This document shows, piece by piece, positions 1 through 8,053 of a stretch of DNA of 64,000 nucleotides. The notes below the pieces were generated by a model. That model had not been told where the DNA came from. It did no database searches and saw nothing but the letters and a program-made list of their open reading frames with translations. Position 1 is the first letter of the stretch; each line of letters opens with the position of its first letter. The stretch spans positions 1 through 64,000 of the forward strand of contig NZ_JAUQON010000014.1 of assembly GCF_030580955.1 (NCBI RefSeq), given 5' to 3'. The stretch is from Hymenobacter convexus. GTDB taxonomy: Bacteria; Bacteroidota; Bacteroidia; Cytophagales; Hymenobacteraceae. A program made the translations under genes and the position numbers.

Positions 1-163
1 TATTAATCCGCCTTTCGGCGGGCTATCCCCCAGATTCGGGTAGGTTGGCTACGCGTTACGCACCCGTGCGCCACTATTGTTATTGCTAACAACCGTTCGA
101 CTTGCATGTATTAGGCCTGCCGCTAGCGTTCATCCTGAGCCAAGATCAAACTCTCCATTGTAA
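1..163 (-). rRNA. rrs: 16S ribosomal RNA, 5' end only (partial)
   Basis: Read on the minus strand, positions about 163 down to 1 are the 5' end of a small-subunit rRNA. The universal 27F site (AGAGTTTGATC followed by TTGGCTCAG) lies at about 154-135, followed by GATGAACGCTAGCGGCAGGC and the AATACATGCAAGTCGAACGG stretch. The mature 5' end is placed at ACAATGGAGAG from conservation and is good to a few bases. The gene leaves the window at its left edge, so only the V1/V2 part is present. The V1/V2 sequence has a Cytophagales character and looks Hymenobacter-like, but no database comparison was possible. Confidence 0.97.
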
Positions 164-418
164 AATGTTCTACACCATGGCGAACCATGGCTGATGTCGA
201 GTGCTGACCTTGCTCACATATTGACATTATGGTCAAATTCGTTTCGCTTGGTTTGTTTCACTGTGTTTCTTCCGAAGAAGAAGCAGCAAGTGGAACACTT
301 ACTATTTTGTCTATTTCCGTCATTCAAAGAACGTGTGATGCTTCCATTTGAAGCGTCAGTGCGGGCTGATGATTTAACCCGGGGTTTTCGTTATAAACCT
401 TTGTTCGTTTTGGGATTG

Positions 419-449
419 CAAAGGTAGAAACTATTTTTTGATTTGACAA
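419..449 (-). promoter_or_regulatory. rrn promoter P1 (closest to 16S)
   Basis: Bacteroidota-type core on the minus strand. The -33 TTG is at 449-447, the gap is 20 nt, and the -7 box TACCTTTG is at 426-419, followed by CAATCCCAAAACG. The predicted start near 412 would give a leader of about 250 nt. Confidence 0.8.
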
Positions 450-580
450 CTTCTTTTCGAAAAAATTTCTATTTTTCGATTTGGTTTTCAAATCAACAGC
501 CTTCGATCAAAGCAGCTTTTTTGTTTATTAATCAGTTTGTTATGACTGATTATTGATGACCTCTGTTCGCTTTGGGAGTG

Positions 581-610
581 CAAAGGTAGTAGTTTTTTTC
601 GACTTTCAAA
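581..610 (-). promoter_or_regulatory. rrn promoter P2
   Basis: TTTG at 610-607, an 18-nt gap, and TACCTTTG at 588-581, followed by CACTCCCAAAGCG. The -7 box and the start of the transcribed region match P1 closely; the spacer is slightly short. Confidence 0.7.
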
Positions 611-685
611 TTTTTCAGCGAAAATTTTTTTAGAAACTTTTTGCTTCGATTTTCAAGTCTGGCTGCTTCGGGTTGAAGCGGGTTG

Positions 686-717
686 CAAAGGTACGGTGGC
701 TTTTTTCGCCTGTGCAA
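686..717 (-). promoter_or_regulatory. rrn promoter P3
   Basis: TTG at 717-715, a 21-nt gap, and TACCTTTG at 693-686, followed by CAACCCGCTTC. Same architecture as P1 and P2. Confidence 0.7.
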
Positions 718-862
718 GCTATTCGAGAAATAAATCTTGATGCTTGCGGCTGGCTGCGGTGGACAAGACAACTTGTCTTCTGCTGTAGTTCCCGGCCTTT
801 CAATTTGTGCCGCAGCAGATGCTTTTGGCGTTTCCGTTGGTCCGTTTGACGTTTCGGGACTG

Positions 863-892
863 CAAAGGTAGGAGGACTTTTTGGGGCGGCAA
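863..892 (-). promoter_or_regulatory. rrn promoter P4 (most distal)
   Basis: TTG at 892-890, a 19-nt gap, and TACCTTTG at 870-863, followed by CAGTCCCGAAACG. Both the core and the initially transcribed bases resemble P1 and P2. Confidence 0.7.
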
Positions 893-1220
893 GCATCCTT
901 TTACGAAATAGCTGACCCCAGGGTTGTAAGTAGCTGATTGATGCGGCTAAAAAAATCAACCGTGCTGGCGAATGGGCTTCAAATGCGGACTGATTCGGGG
1001 TGAACAGGCATCGCTTGGCATAGCGGTGCCTGGATGGGATGCTTGCCGGATAGGGCGGGATAGTCGTTATAAATGAGAGTTTGGGGTTAGAAACCTGGCT
1101 GGATGGAGCGTCTTTCCCCCTACCCTCTTGTTGCTGATGGATGGTTTTGGGACAGGCGTATTTGCGGTGACAGTGTTTTGGGAGGGGTGGAATGATGATG
1201 GGGACGGGCTTTTTCTATGC

Positions 1221-1270
1221 AAAAGCCCCGCATCCGGCTCCAGTTTGAGGCTGGCGAGGGATGCGGGGCT
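1221..1270 (-). terminator. Terminator downstream of purA
   Basis: AGCCCCGCATCC (1224-1235) pairs with GGATGCGGGGCT (1259-1270). The minus-strand 3' side runs into TTTTGCA. It lies about 45 nt past the purA stop and fits a rho-independent terminator with a short U tract. Confidence 0.8.
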
Positions 1271-1313
1271 GGAGGAAGCAGCGTGAAGCGGCGGCGGTGG
1301 CCGAGTTTAGCGC

Positions 1314-2582
1314 TTAGCGGTGGAGGGTGCTGACGCGGTCGGGGCCGACGCTGACGATGCTGATGGGAACTTGGAGCTCCTTTTCCAGTAATTCGAGGTA
1401 GGCGACGAGGTTGGTGGGAAGCTGGGCTGCGTCGGTGAGGGTGGTGAGGTCGGAATTCCAGCCGGGGAGGGTGATATACTCGGGCGTGACGGTGGTGAGC
1501 TCGCCGGGGTCGGGCAGTTGGGGGGTGCTTTCGCCGGTGGCGGTGCGGTAGTGCGTGCAGGCCTGGATTTCGGTGAAAGCGTCGAGGACGTCGGCTTTCA
1601 TGAGGTGGAGTTCGGTGACGCCGTTGAGCATGATGGCGTAGCGGAGGGCGGGCAGGTCTATCCAGCCGGTGCGGCGGGGACGGCCGGTGGTGGAGCCGAA
1701 CTCGCGGCCGGCTTGGCGGATTTGCTCGCCGACTTCGTCGTGAAGCTCGGTGGGGAATGGGCCGCTGCCGACGCGGGTGCAGTAGGCTTTGGTGATGCCG
1801 TACACCTTATCGATATGACGTGGGGCGATGCCGAGGCCGGTGCAGGCGCCGGCAGCGATGGTACTCGACGAGGTGACGTAAGGATAGGAGCCGAAATCGA
1901 TATCTAATAAGGAGCCTTGGGCGCCTTCGGCGAGGATGCGCTTGCCTTGGGTGAGGAGGTCGTTGAGTAGGTATTCGGTGTCGGTGAGCTGCAGGGTGCG
2001 CAGGAACTCGACGGCGGAAAAGAAGTCGGCTTCAAGGGACTGGATTTCCAGCTCTTTGTGGTTGTGGCCAGCGATAGCGGCGTGCTGGGCAACGGCTTCC
2101 TTATAGCGCTGCTCGAAATCGGGCAGGAGGATATGGCTGACGCGGAGGCCGACGCGGCCGATTTTATCGGAATAGGTGGGGCCGATGCCTTTAAGGGTGC
2201 TGCCGATTTTGGTGTTGCCGCGGGCTTCTTCGCTGATGCGGTCGAGGGCGCGGTGCGACGGAAGAATGAGTTGGGCTTTCTTGGAGATGTAGAGGTTTTT
2301 AGACCAGTCTATTCCCCTATCAGTGAGTTTTTGGAGCTCCTGGCGGAAGACGACGGGGTCGAGGACGACGCCGTTGCCGACGACGTTGATAATGTGCGGG
2401 TGGAATATGCCGCTGGGAACCTGATGCAGGACGTGCTTTACGCCATCGAAGAACAGGGTGTGGCCGGCGTTGGGGCCGCCTTGGAAGCGGGCTACGGCAT
2501 CGTAGGTCGGTGCGAGGACGTCTACGATTTTGCCTTTGCCTTCATCGCCCCACTGGAGGCCTACTAATACGTCTACTGGCAT
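1314..2582 (-). CDS. purA: Adenylosuccinate synthetase
   Basis: Cytoplasmic enzyme of purine synthesis: IMP + aspartate + GTP gives adenylosuccinate + GDP + Pi, the committed step to AMP. The protein is 422 residues, the usual family length. The N-terminal GTP-binding signature LQWGDEGKGK is at residues 8-17, followed by GGPNAGHT and further on QGSLLDIDFGSYPYVTSSS, all family hallmarks. I start at the ATG at 2582 (MPVDVLVGLQWGDEGKGK), because the reading frame upstream adds only seven residues that homologs lack. It is the last gene of a minus-strand run, about 110 nt after the STAS gene and separated from it by a strong terminator, so it probably has its own promoter. A terminator follows the stop. 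Product assignment is firm. Confidence 0.97.
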   Translation of the reverse strand: MPVDVLVGLQWGDEGKGKIVDVLAPTYDAVARFQGGPNAGHTLFFDGVKHVLHQVPSGIFHPHIINVVGNGVVLDPVVFRQELQKLTDRGIDWSKNLYISKKAQLILPSHRALDRISEEARGNTKIGSTLKGIGPTYSDKIGRVGLRVSHILLPDFEQRYKEAVAQHAAIAGHNHKELEIQSLEADFFSAVEFLRTLQLTDTEYLLNDLLTQGKRILAEGAQGSLLDIDFGSYPYVTSSSTIAAGACTGLGIAPRHIDKVYGITKAYCTRVGSGPFPTELHDEVGEQIRQAGREFGSTTGRPRRTGWIDLPALRYAIMLNGVTELHLMKADVLDAFTEIQACTHYRTATGESTPQLPDPGELTTVTPEYITLPGWNSDLTTLTDAAQLPTNLVAYLELLEKELQVPISIVSVGPDRVSTLHR

Positions 2583-2680
2583 GTGTTTGTGTGAAAACCT
2601 CACCCTCGTCGGCCCAGCTTATATAGGAAGCGGAAGCCTGACGGTGAATACTAAAAGTTTGATTTACGATTGATTAGGGC

Positions 2681-2708
2681 AAAAAAACGGCCGCCTAATT
2701 GGCGGCCG
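2681..2708 (-). terminator. Terminator overlapping the STAS gene stop codon
   Basis: On the minus strand CGGCCGCC (2708-2701), loop AATTA, GGCGGCCG (2695-2688), then seven T. The 5' stem encodes the penultimate alanines of the STAS protein and the loop holds most of its TAG stop, so the hairpin begins inside the coding sequence. Confidence 0.9.
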
Positions 2709-3045
2709 GGGTAAGCTGTTGGCGGGCAGTGGCTTCGTCGGGCGAAACGGTGAAGATGTTGTTCAGCTTGGTGATGGCCAGCATCTTTTTGGGGTGGTCG
2801 GCGGGGTTGATGAGGACCATCTCACCGCCGCGGCTGCGGAACTTGGTGAGGAGCGAGACGAGGACGCCGATGCCGGTGCTGTTGATGTAGCGGATTTCGG
2901 AGAGGTCGACGGCGCACTGGTTGAGGTCTTCGCCGAGGTGCGTGTTGACGGATTGGAGGAGTTGGTCGGTATCGGGGCTGCCGATGAGGTCGCCGTTGAG
3001 GCGGACGAACAGGATGCCGTTGTCGACGGTGCTGGTGGTGGTCAT
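2695..3045 (-). CDS. STAS-domain protein (anti-sigma factor antagonist type)
   Basis: A 116-residue single-domain protein of the SpoIIAA/RsbV type. Family members bind an anti-sigma kinase and are switched off by phosphorylation of a serine. Here the regulatory loop reads YINSTGIGVLVSLL, with Ser56 in the phosphorylated position; the residue before it is Asn where the best-known members have Asp. The start overlaps the stop of the Fur-family gene by four bases (ATGA), which implies translational coupling and one transcript. No partner kinase or sigma factor is encoded in the window, so the pathway it serves cannot be read here. The gene ends inside its own terminator hairpin. Confidence 0.88.
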   Translation of the reverse strand: MTTTSTVDNGILFVRLNGDLIGSPDTDQLLQSVNTHLGEDLNQCAVDLSEIRYINSTGIGVLVSLLTKFRSRGGEMVLINPADHPKKMLAITKLNNIFTVSPDEATARQQLTPAAN

Positions 3046-3638
3046 GCGTGGGGGTTTCGGGCAGCGGCCTGGGCGCGACAGTCGCCGCAGATGCCGTACA
3101 GATTTAAAGAATGGTGCAAGATATGGAAGTTCAGCAGGTCGCCGACCATGGTCTGGATGCCGTGGATGCGCGGGTCACAGAACTCCACCACTTTATGGCA
3201 TTCGGTGCAAATGACATGGTCGTGCTGGCGGTAGCCGTAGCTCTTCTCGTACTGGGCGAGGTTGCGGCCGAACTGGTGCTTGCTAACGAGGCCCTGCTCG
3301 ACCAGCAGGTCGAGGGTGTTGTAGACGGTGGCGCGGCTGACCTGCAGGCCGCGCTCCTTCATCCCGGCGTAGAGTTCATCCACATCGAAGTGGCCGGAGC
3401 GGGCGTAGATTTCTTCGAGAATGGCGTAGCGCTCGCCGGTTTTGCGCAGGCCTTTGTTTTCGAGGTGAGCGGTGAAGAGCTTGCGGACTTCGTCGAGCTT
3501 ATCGGTATTCAGTGTAGCCTCGGAGGCGGGGCTGGGCGTGTGCTTGGCCGCGTAGCCGGTTTCGGAGGAGCCGCCCGTGCCCTGGCCGGCCGCATCGGCG
3601 GGAGCAATTGGGATAGAAACGTCGGGTGATTTACTCAC
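3042..3638 (-). CDS. Fur-family transcriptional regulator
   Basis: A metal-responsive DNA-binding repressor of 198 residues. The core (about residue 50 onward) shows the winged-helix part (LRKTGERYAILEEIY, VSRATVYNTLDLLVEQGLV) and the dimerisation part with HDHVICTECHKVVEF and a final CGDC. These two Cys-x2-Cys pairs are the structural zinc site. The first 45 or so residues are a Gly/Ser/Pro-rich extension that typical Fur proteins of about 140 residues lack. The longest start is GTG at 3638, and no in-frame ATG precedes the domain. The gene is coupled to the downstream STAS gene. A -7-like box TACTTTTG (3675-3668) lies upstream. Sequence alone does not separate Fur, PerR or Zur specificity. 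Confidence 0.9.
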   Translation of the reverse strand: MSKSPDVSIPIAPADAAGQGTGGSSETGYAAKHTPSPASEATLNTDKLDEVRKLFTAHLENKGLRKTGERYAILEEIYARSGHFDVDELYAGMKERGLQVSRATVYNTLDLLVEQGLVSKHQFGRNLAQYEKSYGYRQHDHVICTECHKVVEFCDPRIHGIQTMVGDLLNFHILHHSLNLYGICGDCRAQAAARNPHA

Positions 3639-3667
3639 TGTATATTATAAGGCGTAAGTCGGCAGGA

Positions 3668-3675
3668 CAAAAGTA
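3668..3675 (-). promoter_or_regulatory. Candidate -7 box for the Fur-STAS operon
   Basis: TACTTTTG on the minus strand, 30 nt before the GTG start. I see no convincing -33 element at the expected distance, so this is a weak call. Confidence 0.35.
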
Positions 3676-3772
3676 CGGCTGTTCTGGCGGAACGTCTCCC
3701 CCACCGGCTCCCGGTTCGCTTAATGCGCGAAGCCAGTGGAGAGGAGAAACGAGACGGCGCATTTGCCACGCT

Positions 3773-4105
3773 TTACTGTTCGAAATAGAGGTGGTAATGG
3801 TTAGCGCAGCCGGGGTTGAAGGCGGCCTGGCAGTGTGGGCAGGTGCTGTTGCAGCTTAAGTAGCTGGTGATGCTTAAGGTTTGGTGGCAGTTGCCGCAGT
3901 AGATGGCTTCGGTTTGAAATTCGGCTTTGGGCCAGACTTGGGTCGGGTGGCCGGCGGCTTCGTTGTGGCACTGAATGCAGGCGTAAAACTCGCCGCAGCA
4001 TTTGTGCTTGATGGCGATGATGTCGCGCTCAGAATGCCAGTGGGAGCATTGGGTGCGCTCATTAACATCGGTGCCGTGGATGGTGATGGGTTGGGCAGCT
4101 TTCAC
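3773..4105 (-). CDS. CHY-type zinc-finger protein
   Basis: A 110-residue cytoplasmic protein rich in Cys/His pairs: TQCSHWHSERDIIAIKHKCC, then CIQCHNEAAGH, CGNC and CPHC. The order and spacing match the small bacterial CHY zinc-finger family, whose biochemical role is not settled. It starts at GTG (4105), two bases after the stop of the Rel/SpoT gene, so it is almost certainly co-transcribed with it. The meaning of that pairing is unknown. Metal binding is inferred from the ligand pattern. Confidence 0.82.
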   Translation of the reverse strand: MKAAQPITIHGTDVNERTQCSHWHSERDIIAIKHKCCGEFYACIQCHNEAAGHPTQVWPKAEFQTEAIYCGNCHQTLSITSYLSCNSTCPHCQAAFNPGCANHYHLYFEQ

Positions 4106-4107
4106 TT

Positions 4108-6306
4108 TTACGAATCGAACCGCTCGACCTGGAGCACGCCATCAACTTTTTTGAGGCGCTGGATGAGCTTGTTCAAATGGTCGGTGTCGTTGACGAAAAC
4201 CATAATCTGGCCTTCGAAGAAGCCATCATCGGCGGTGATGGTGATGGAGCGCATATTCACCTTAAGGCTGGTGCTGATGATGCGCGTGACGTCGTTGACG
4301 AGGCCCACGCGGTCGGAACCTTTGAGACGGACGCCGGCCAAGAAGGCCAGTTCGAGCTGGTCGGTCCACTTGGCGCGCACGATGCGGTTGCCGTAGTTCG
4401 ACATAAGGTCGACGGCGCGGGGGCAGCTGGTGCGGTGGATGATGAGGCCTTGGTCGGTTTCGAAGCCGAACACGTCGTCGCCGGGAATGGGGTTGCAACA
4501 GCGGGCGATGCTGTAGTTGAATTTGTCGGTGTGCTCCCCTACCACCAGCATATCCGGGCGCACACCCCGGATTTTCTGGACTTCGTTGTCGAAAGTTTTG
4601 GGTTCGAGCACGGCCGGCAGCGGCTTTTCAGAGGTGAAGAGCGACTCGCGGATGGCGCGGCCGTCAATCTGCCCCACGGCCAGGCGGTAGTAGAATTCCT
4701 GGGCCGAGGGCGCGTTGAAGTAAGCCAGCAGGCGGTTGAAGTTGTCCTGCGTGAAGGGCACGTTGATGAGCTCCAAGCGCTTTTCGAGGATGAAGCGGCC
4801 GTCTTCAGCTTTGGCACGCTTATCGTCGCGCAGGAAATCTTTGATTTTGGAGCGCGCCTTGGTCGTAATAACGTAGTTGAGCCACTCGGCGGTGGGACGC
4901 TGCTTGTGTGAGGTCAGGATTTCGACCTGGTCGCCGTTATGCAGCTGGTAGCTGAGCGGCTCTAGCTTCTGGTTAACCTTGGCCCCGAGGCAGTGGATGC
5001 CGATTTGGGAGTGAATATCAAAAGCAAAATCGAGCGCGGTGGCTTTATCGGGCAAAATCACCAGCTTGCCCTTGGGCGTAAAGGCGTACACCTCCTTCAC
5101 AAAAAGGTTCTGGCGGAACTCGTCCATGAATTCCAAGGCGCTGGAATTGTTGGATTCCAGCATTTCGCGCACCTTGTTCACCCAGCCCTCGAGCGAGCTT
5201 TCGGGCTGGATGCTGCCGGTGTCTTTGTATTTCCAGTGCGCGGCGTAGCCTTTCTCGGCGATGTCGTCCATGCGGCGCGAGCGGATTTGCACCTCCACCC
5301 ATTGGCCGGCGCGCGACATCACGGTGGTGTGCAGGCTCTCGTAGCCATTGGCTTTCGGCGTCGAAACCCAGTCGCGCAGGCGGTCAGGGTTGGGCTGGTA
5401 GAAGTCCGTCACGATGCTATACACCTGCCAGCAGGCGGCTTTTTCCTGCTCCGGCGGCACATCCAGAATTACGCGGATGGCAAACAAATCATACACCTCC
5501 TCGAAGGTAATGTTCTGCTTCTTCATCTTCTTCAGGATGGAATAGATGCTTTTCGGGCGGCCTTTAATTTCGTAGTCGAAGCCCTGCGCCTTCAGTTCTT
5601 CATCAATTGGCTGCACGAATTCCTTGATGAACCGATTACGCGCCGCCTGGCTCTGCCGCACTTTGGCCTTGAGTTCGTTGTATGTCTCGGTATCGGTGAA
5701 CTTGAGGTACAAGTCCTCCAACTCACTCTTTATAGTATAGAGGCCGAGGCGGTGGGCCAGCGGCGCGTACAGATACAGCGTTTCCGACGCAATTTTCAGC
5801 TGCTTATGCCGCGGCATTGAGTCCAGCGTCCGCATGTTGTGCAGGCGGTCGGCAATTTTGATTAGAATCACGCGCACGTCCTCGCTCAGCGTGAGCAGCA
5901 TCTTGCGGAAATTTTCCGCCTGCTCGCTCGTGCCGTACTCAAAAACGCCCGAAATCTTGGTGAGCCCGTCAATAATGCGGGCCACCTTGGTGCCGAACTC
6001 GCGCTCGATGTCAGAAATTTCGGTGGGCGTGTCCTCCACCACATCATGCAGCAGTGCGGCCACAATGCTGGTGGTGCCCAGTCCAATTTCCTCCACCGCA
6101 ATCTGCGCCACGGCCAGCGGGTGCAGAATGTAGGGCTCCCCCGATTTGCGGCGCATCTCCTTGTGCGCCTCCAGGCTCTGGTTAAAAGCCTTTTTAATCA
6201 GCTTGGGGTCACCATCTTTCAAGTATGGCTTGGCGGTGCGCAGCAGGCGCCGGTAATGGCGCAGGATTTCCTGGCGCTCGGCTTCGGGAGAGATAACGGG
6301 AGGCAT
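4108..6306 (-). CDS. rel: Bifunctional (p)ppGpp synthetase/hydrolase, RelA/SpoT family
   Basis: Makes and degrades the stringent-response alarmone (p)ppGpp. The protein is 732 residues, normal for long RSH enzymes. Order: N-terminal HD hydrolase domain with an intact metal-binding core (YILHPLAVAQI with His62, and ALLHDVVEDT at 85-93), synthetase domain from about 250 (GRPKSIYSILKKMKKQ, EVYDLFAIRVIL), TGS domain from about 400 (VYAFTPKGKLVILPDKATAL), and a C-terminal ACT domain near 660-732 (RSITITADDGFFEGQIMVFV). The intact HD site suggests active hydrolysis. The start is the ATG at 6306 (MPPVISPEAERQEIL); the longer frame runs back into a palindromic repeat. It leads a two-gene unit with the CHY protein. 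Confidence 0.95.
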   Translation of the reverse strand: MPPVISPEAERQEILRHYRRLLRTAKPYLKDGDPKLIKKAFNQSLEAHKEMRRKSGEPYILHPLAVAQIAVEEIGLGTTSIVAALLHDVVEDTPTEISDIEREFGTKVARIIDGLTKISGVFEYGTSEQAENFRKMLLTLSEDVRVILIKIADRLHNMRTLDSMPRHKQLKIASETLYLYAPLAHRLGLYTIKSELEDLYLKFTDTETYNELKAKVRQSQAARNRFIKEFVQPIDEELKAQGFDYEIKGRPKSIYSILKKMKKQNITFEEVYDLFAIRVILDVPPEQEKAACWQVYSIVTDFYQPNPDRLRDWVSTPKANGYESLHTTVMSRAGQWVEVQIRSRRMDDIAEKGYAAHWKYKDTGSIQPESSLEGWVNKVREMLESNNSSALEFMDEFRQNLFVKEVYAFTPKGKLVILPDKATALDFAFDIHSQIGIHCLGAKVNQKLEPLSYQLHNGDQVEILTSHKQRPTAEWLNYVITTKARSKIKDFLRDDKRAKAEDGRFILEKRLELINVPFTQDNFNRLLAYFNAPSAQEFYYRLAVGQIDGRAIRESLFTSEKPLPAVLEPKTFDNEVQKIRGVRPDMLVVGEHTDKFNYSIARCCNPIPGDDVFGFETDQGLIIHRTSCPRAVDLMSNYGNRIVRAKWTDQLELAFLAGVRLKGSDRVGLVNDVTRIISTSLKVNMRSITITADDGFFEGQIMVFVNDTDHLNKLIQRLKKVDGVLQVERFDS

Positions 6307-6351
6307 AATGGGTAAAGTAACAACGCCGGGGCGGAAAAGGTGGCGGGAATC

Positions 6352-6436
6352 GTAGCGCGGACTTTGCAGTCCGCATCCGGACATCCGGCATACGGTTTTA
6401 ACGGCGCGGGGGCGCGAACTACAAAGTCCGCGCTAC
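6352..6436. repeat. Palindromic intergenic repeat, GCGGACT family
   Basis: The 14-nt arms GTAGCGCGGACTTT (6352-6365) and AAAGTCCGCGCTAC (6423-6436) are exact inverted copies. The same GTAGCGCGGACTTT core recurs at 25378. It lies between the Rel/SpoT start and the tRNA-Leu promoter, whose -33 element begins four bases past the right arm. Confidence 0.8.
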
Positions 6437-6439
6437 ACC

Positions 6440-6471
6440 TTTGCGCGCAACGGTTTTCCCGAGTACCTTTG
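6440..6471 (+). promoter_or_regulatory. Promoter of tRNA-Leu
   Basis: TTTG (6440-6443), a 20-nt gap, TACCTTTG (6464-6471). This is an exact match to the Bacteroidota sigma-A-type consensus. Predicted start near 6477, 30 nt before the tRNA. Confidence 0.82.
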
Positions 6472-6506
6472 CGGGCCCGTAGCAAACGGCCATGGGCGCC
6501 CCGTAT

Positions 6507-6588
6507 GCGGATATGGCGAAATTGGTAGACGTGCCAGACTTAGGATCTGGTGCCGCAAGGCGTGTGGGTTCGAGTCCCTCTATCCGCA
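6507..6588 (+). tRNA. tRNA-Leu (anticodon TAG)
   Basis: The 7-bp acceptor stem GCGGATA/TATCCGC closes the cloverleaf. The anticodon arm is CCAGA-CTTAGGA-TCTGG, giving TAG, which reads CTN leucine codons. A long variable arm typical of class II tRNAs follows, then the T arm with GGTTCGAGTCC. Discriminator base is A; CCA is not encoded. A promoter precedes and a terminator follows. Confidence 0.96.
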
Positions 6589-6604
6589 CTTTTATCTGAT
6601 GCAG

Positions 6605-6637
6605 GCCTTCAGTCGTATAGGCTGGAGGCTTTTTTTT
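6605..6637 (+). terminator. Terminator of tRNA-Leu
   Basis: GCCTTCAG (6605-6612) pairs with CTGGAGGC (6622-6629, one G-T pair), followed by eight T. It lies between the tRNA and the trigger factor gene and covers the only upstream in-frame ATG of that gene. Confidence 0.88.
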
Positions 6638-6676
6638 CAACCTTTCAACCTGGCCAGCAGCAGCTGGTTCCCTGTT

Positions 6677-7999
6677 TTGAACATCACCCTCGACAAGAAC
6701 GACGAGCAGCTGACCGGGCTGCTGACCGTACACCTGACCGAAGCCGACTACGCGCCCACCGTCGACAAGCAAATCAAAGAGTACAGCAAGCGCGCCCAGG
6801 TGAAGGGCTTCCGCCCCGGCATGGTGCCCGTAGGCATGGTGCGCAAGATGTACGGCAAAGGCATTCTGGCCGAGGAAATCAACAAGATGCTGGGCAAAGC
6901 AGTGGACTCCTATATTAAGGAGAACAAAATCAACCTGCTGGGTGAGCCCCTGCCGGTGGCCAGCAACGTGGATTTCGATACCGATAAGGACTTCGATTTC
7001 TCGTTCGAACTCGGTCTGCTGCCTGCTTTTGAGTTGCCTGCTGAGTTGAAGGCCGACCTGCACAAGGTGACCATCGACGATGACACGCTGGCCCAGACCA
7101 ACGAGCAGATTGCCCGTCAGTACGGCGAGACGACCAACCCCGACGAGTCGGAAGCGGGCGACTACCTGTTTGGCAAGTTCAAGAAAGCTGGCGAGGAAGG
7201 CGAAGGCCGCACGGTGTTGCTGCCCATCAGCAAGGTGACCGGCGACCAGGCCCAGTTCATCGGCAAGAAGGCTGGCGACGTGGTGACGTTTGACCTGCAG
7301 GCGGCTTTCGGCAACGACGCGGCTTCGATTTCGAACTTCACCGGCCTGAGCAAAAAAGAGGCTGAAGAAGCCACCGGCGACTACGAATTCAGCGTGGAGA
7401 AGGTGAACCGCACGGCGGCACCTGAGATGAACCAGGAACTGTTCGACAAAGTGTTCGGCCCCGAGGCGGTTTCGAGCCAGGAAGAGTTTGACGCCAAGGT
7501 GCGCGAGACGATTCAGTCGAACTACGACCGCGAGAGCGAAGGCGCGCTGAACAACGCCATAGTGAAGCAGCTGGTGGAAAACACCGACATCAAAGTGCCC
7601 ACGGAGTTCTTCAAGAAGTGGCTGGTGCGCGCCAACGAAGGCAAACTGACGCCCGAAATGGTGGAAGAGCACTACGACGACTACGTGAAGGAACTGAAGT
7701 GGAGCATGATTCGCAACAAGGTGGTGGAAGAAGCCGGCCTGAAGGTGAGCAACGACGAGATTGTGAACCGCACCCTCGACAAAATCATGGGCCAGTTCAA
7801 CATGCCGAACATGCCCGACGAGATGCGCGAATCGATGCGCAGCTACGCCGACCAGTACCTCAAGCAGGAAAACGGCAAGAACTACGTGAACGAGTACGAG
7901 GCCATTCTGGCAGAGAAAGTGCTGGAAAACCTGCGCGGCAAAGTTGTTGTTACGGACAAGCCCGTAACGGCCGAAGAATTCCGGACCCTGCACAGCTAA
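6677..7999 (+). CDS. tig: Trigger factor
   Basis: Ribosome-associated chaperone and peptidyl-prolyl isomerase that receives nascent chains at the exit tunnel. The protein is 440 residues. The N-terminal ribosome-binding domain carries a GFRPGMVPVGMVRKMYG stretch, equivalent to the family's GFRxGxVP signature. A degenerate central PPIase-like domain and a long helical C-terminal domain follow, as in other Bacteroidota. I choose TTG at 6677 (NITLDKNDEQL follows), because homologs begin there and the only upstream ATG (6599) lies inside the tRNA-Leu terminator. It is followed by a terminator and then clpP, the conserved tig-clpP-clpX neighbourhood. Confidence 0.93.
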   Translation: MNITLDKNDEQLTGLLTVHLTEADYAPTVDKQIKEYSKRAQVKGFRPGMVPVGMVRKMYGKGILAEEINKMLGKAVDSYIKENKINLLGEPLPVASNVDFDTDKDFDFSFELGLLPAFELPAELKADLHKVTIDDDTLAQTNEQIARQYGETTNPDESEAGDYLFGKFKKAGEEGEGRTVLLPISKVTGDQAQFIGKKAGDVVTFDLQAAFGNDAASISNFTGLSKKEAEEATGDYEFSVEKVNRTAAPEMNQELFDKVFGPEAVSSQEEFDAKVRETIQSNYDRESEGALNNAIVKQLVENTDIKVPTEFFKKWLVRANEGKLTPEMVEEHYDDYVKELKWSMIRNKVVEEAGLKVSNDEIVNRTLDKIMGQFNMPNMPDEMRESMRSYADQYLKQENGKNYVNEYEAILAEKVLENLRGKVVVTDKPVTAEEFRTLHS

Positions 8000-8021
8000 G
8001 CCTGCGCAGACCAGTTTTTGG

Positions 8022-8053
8022 AAAAGCCCTTACGGAAACGTAGGGGCTTTTTT
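8022..8053 (+). terminator. Terminator downstream of tig
   Basis: AGCCCTTACG (8025-8034), GAAA loop, CGTAGGGGCT (8039-8048), ending in six T. A classic GNRA-loop terminator separating tig from clpP. Confidence 0.92.

Larger units (their letters stand above)
164..1220 (-). promoter_or_regulatory. rRNA operon upstream region, no protein gene
   Basis: About 1 kb between the 16S 5' end and the purA terminator. The half next to the rRNA (164-900) is AT-rich compared with the rest of the window and carries four promoter cores, listed separately. From about 900 to 1220 I see nothing recognisable. Short open frames here have no plausible protein and cut across the promoter cores. Confidence 0.75.

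Noticed and set aside
194..959. Short open frames in the rrn upstream region
   Set aside because: They cross the four promoter cores, are AT-rich or low complexity and match nothing.
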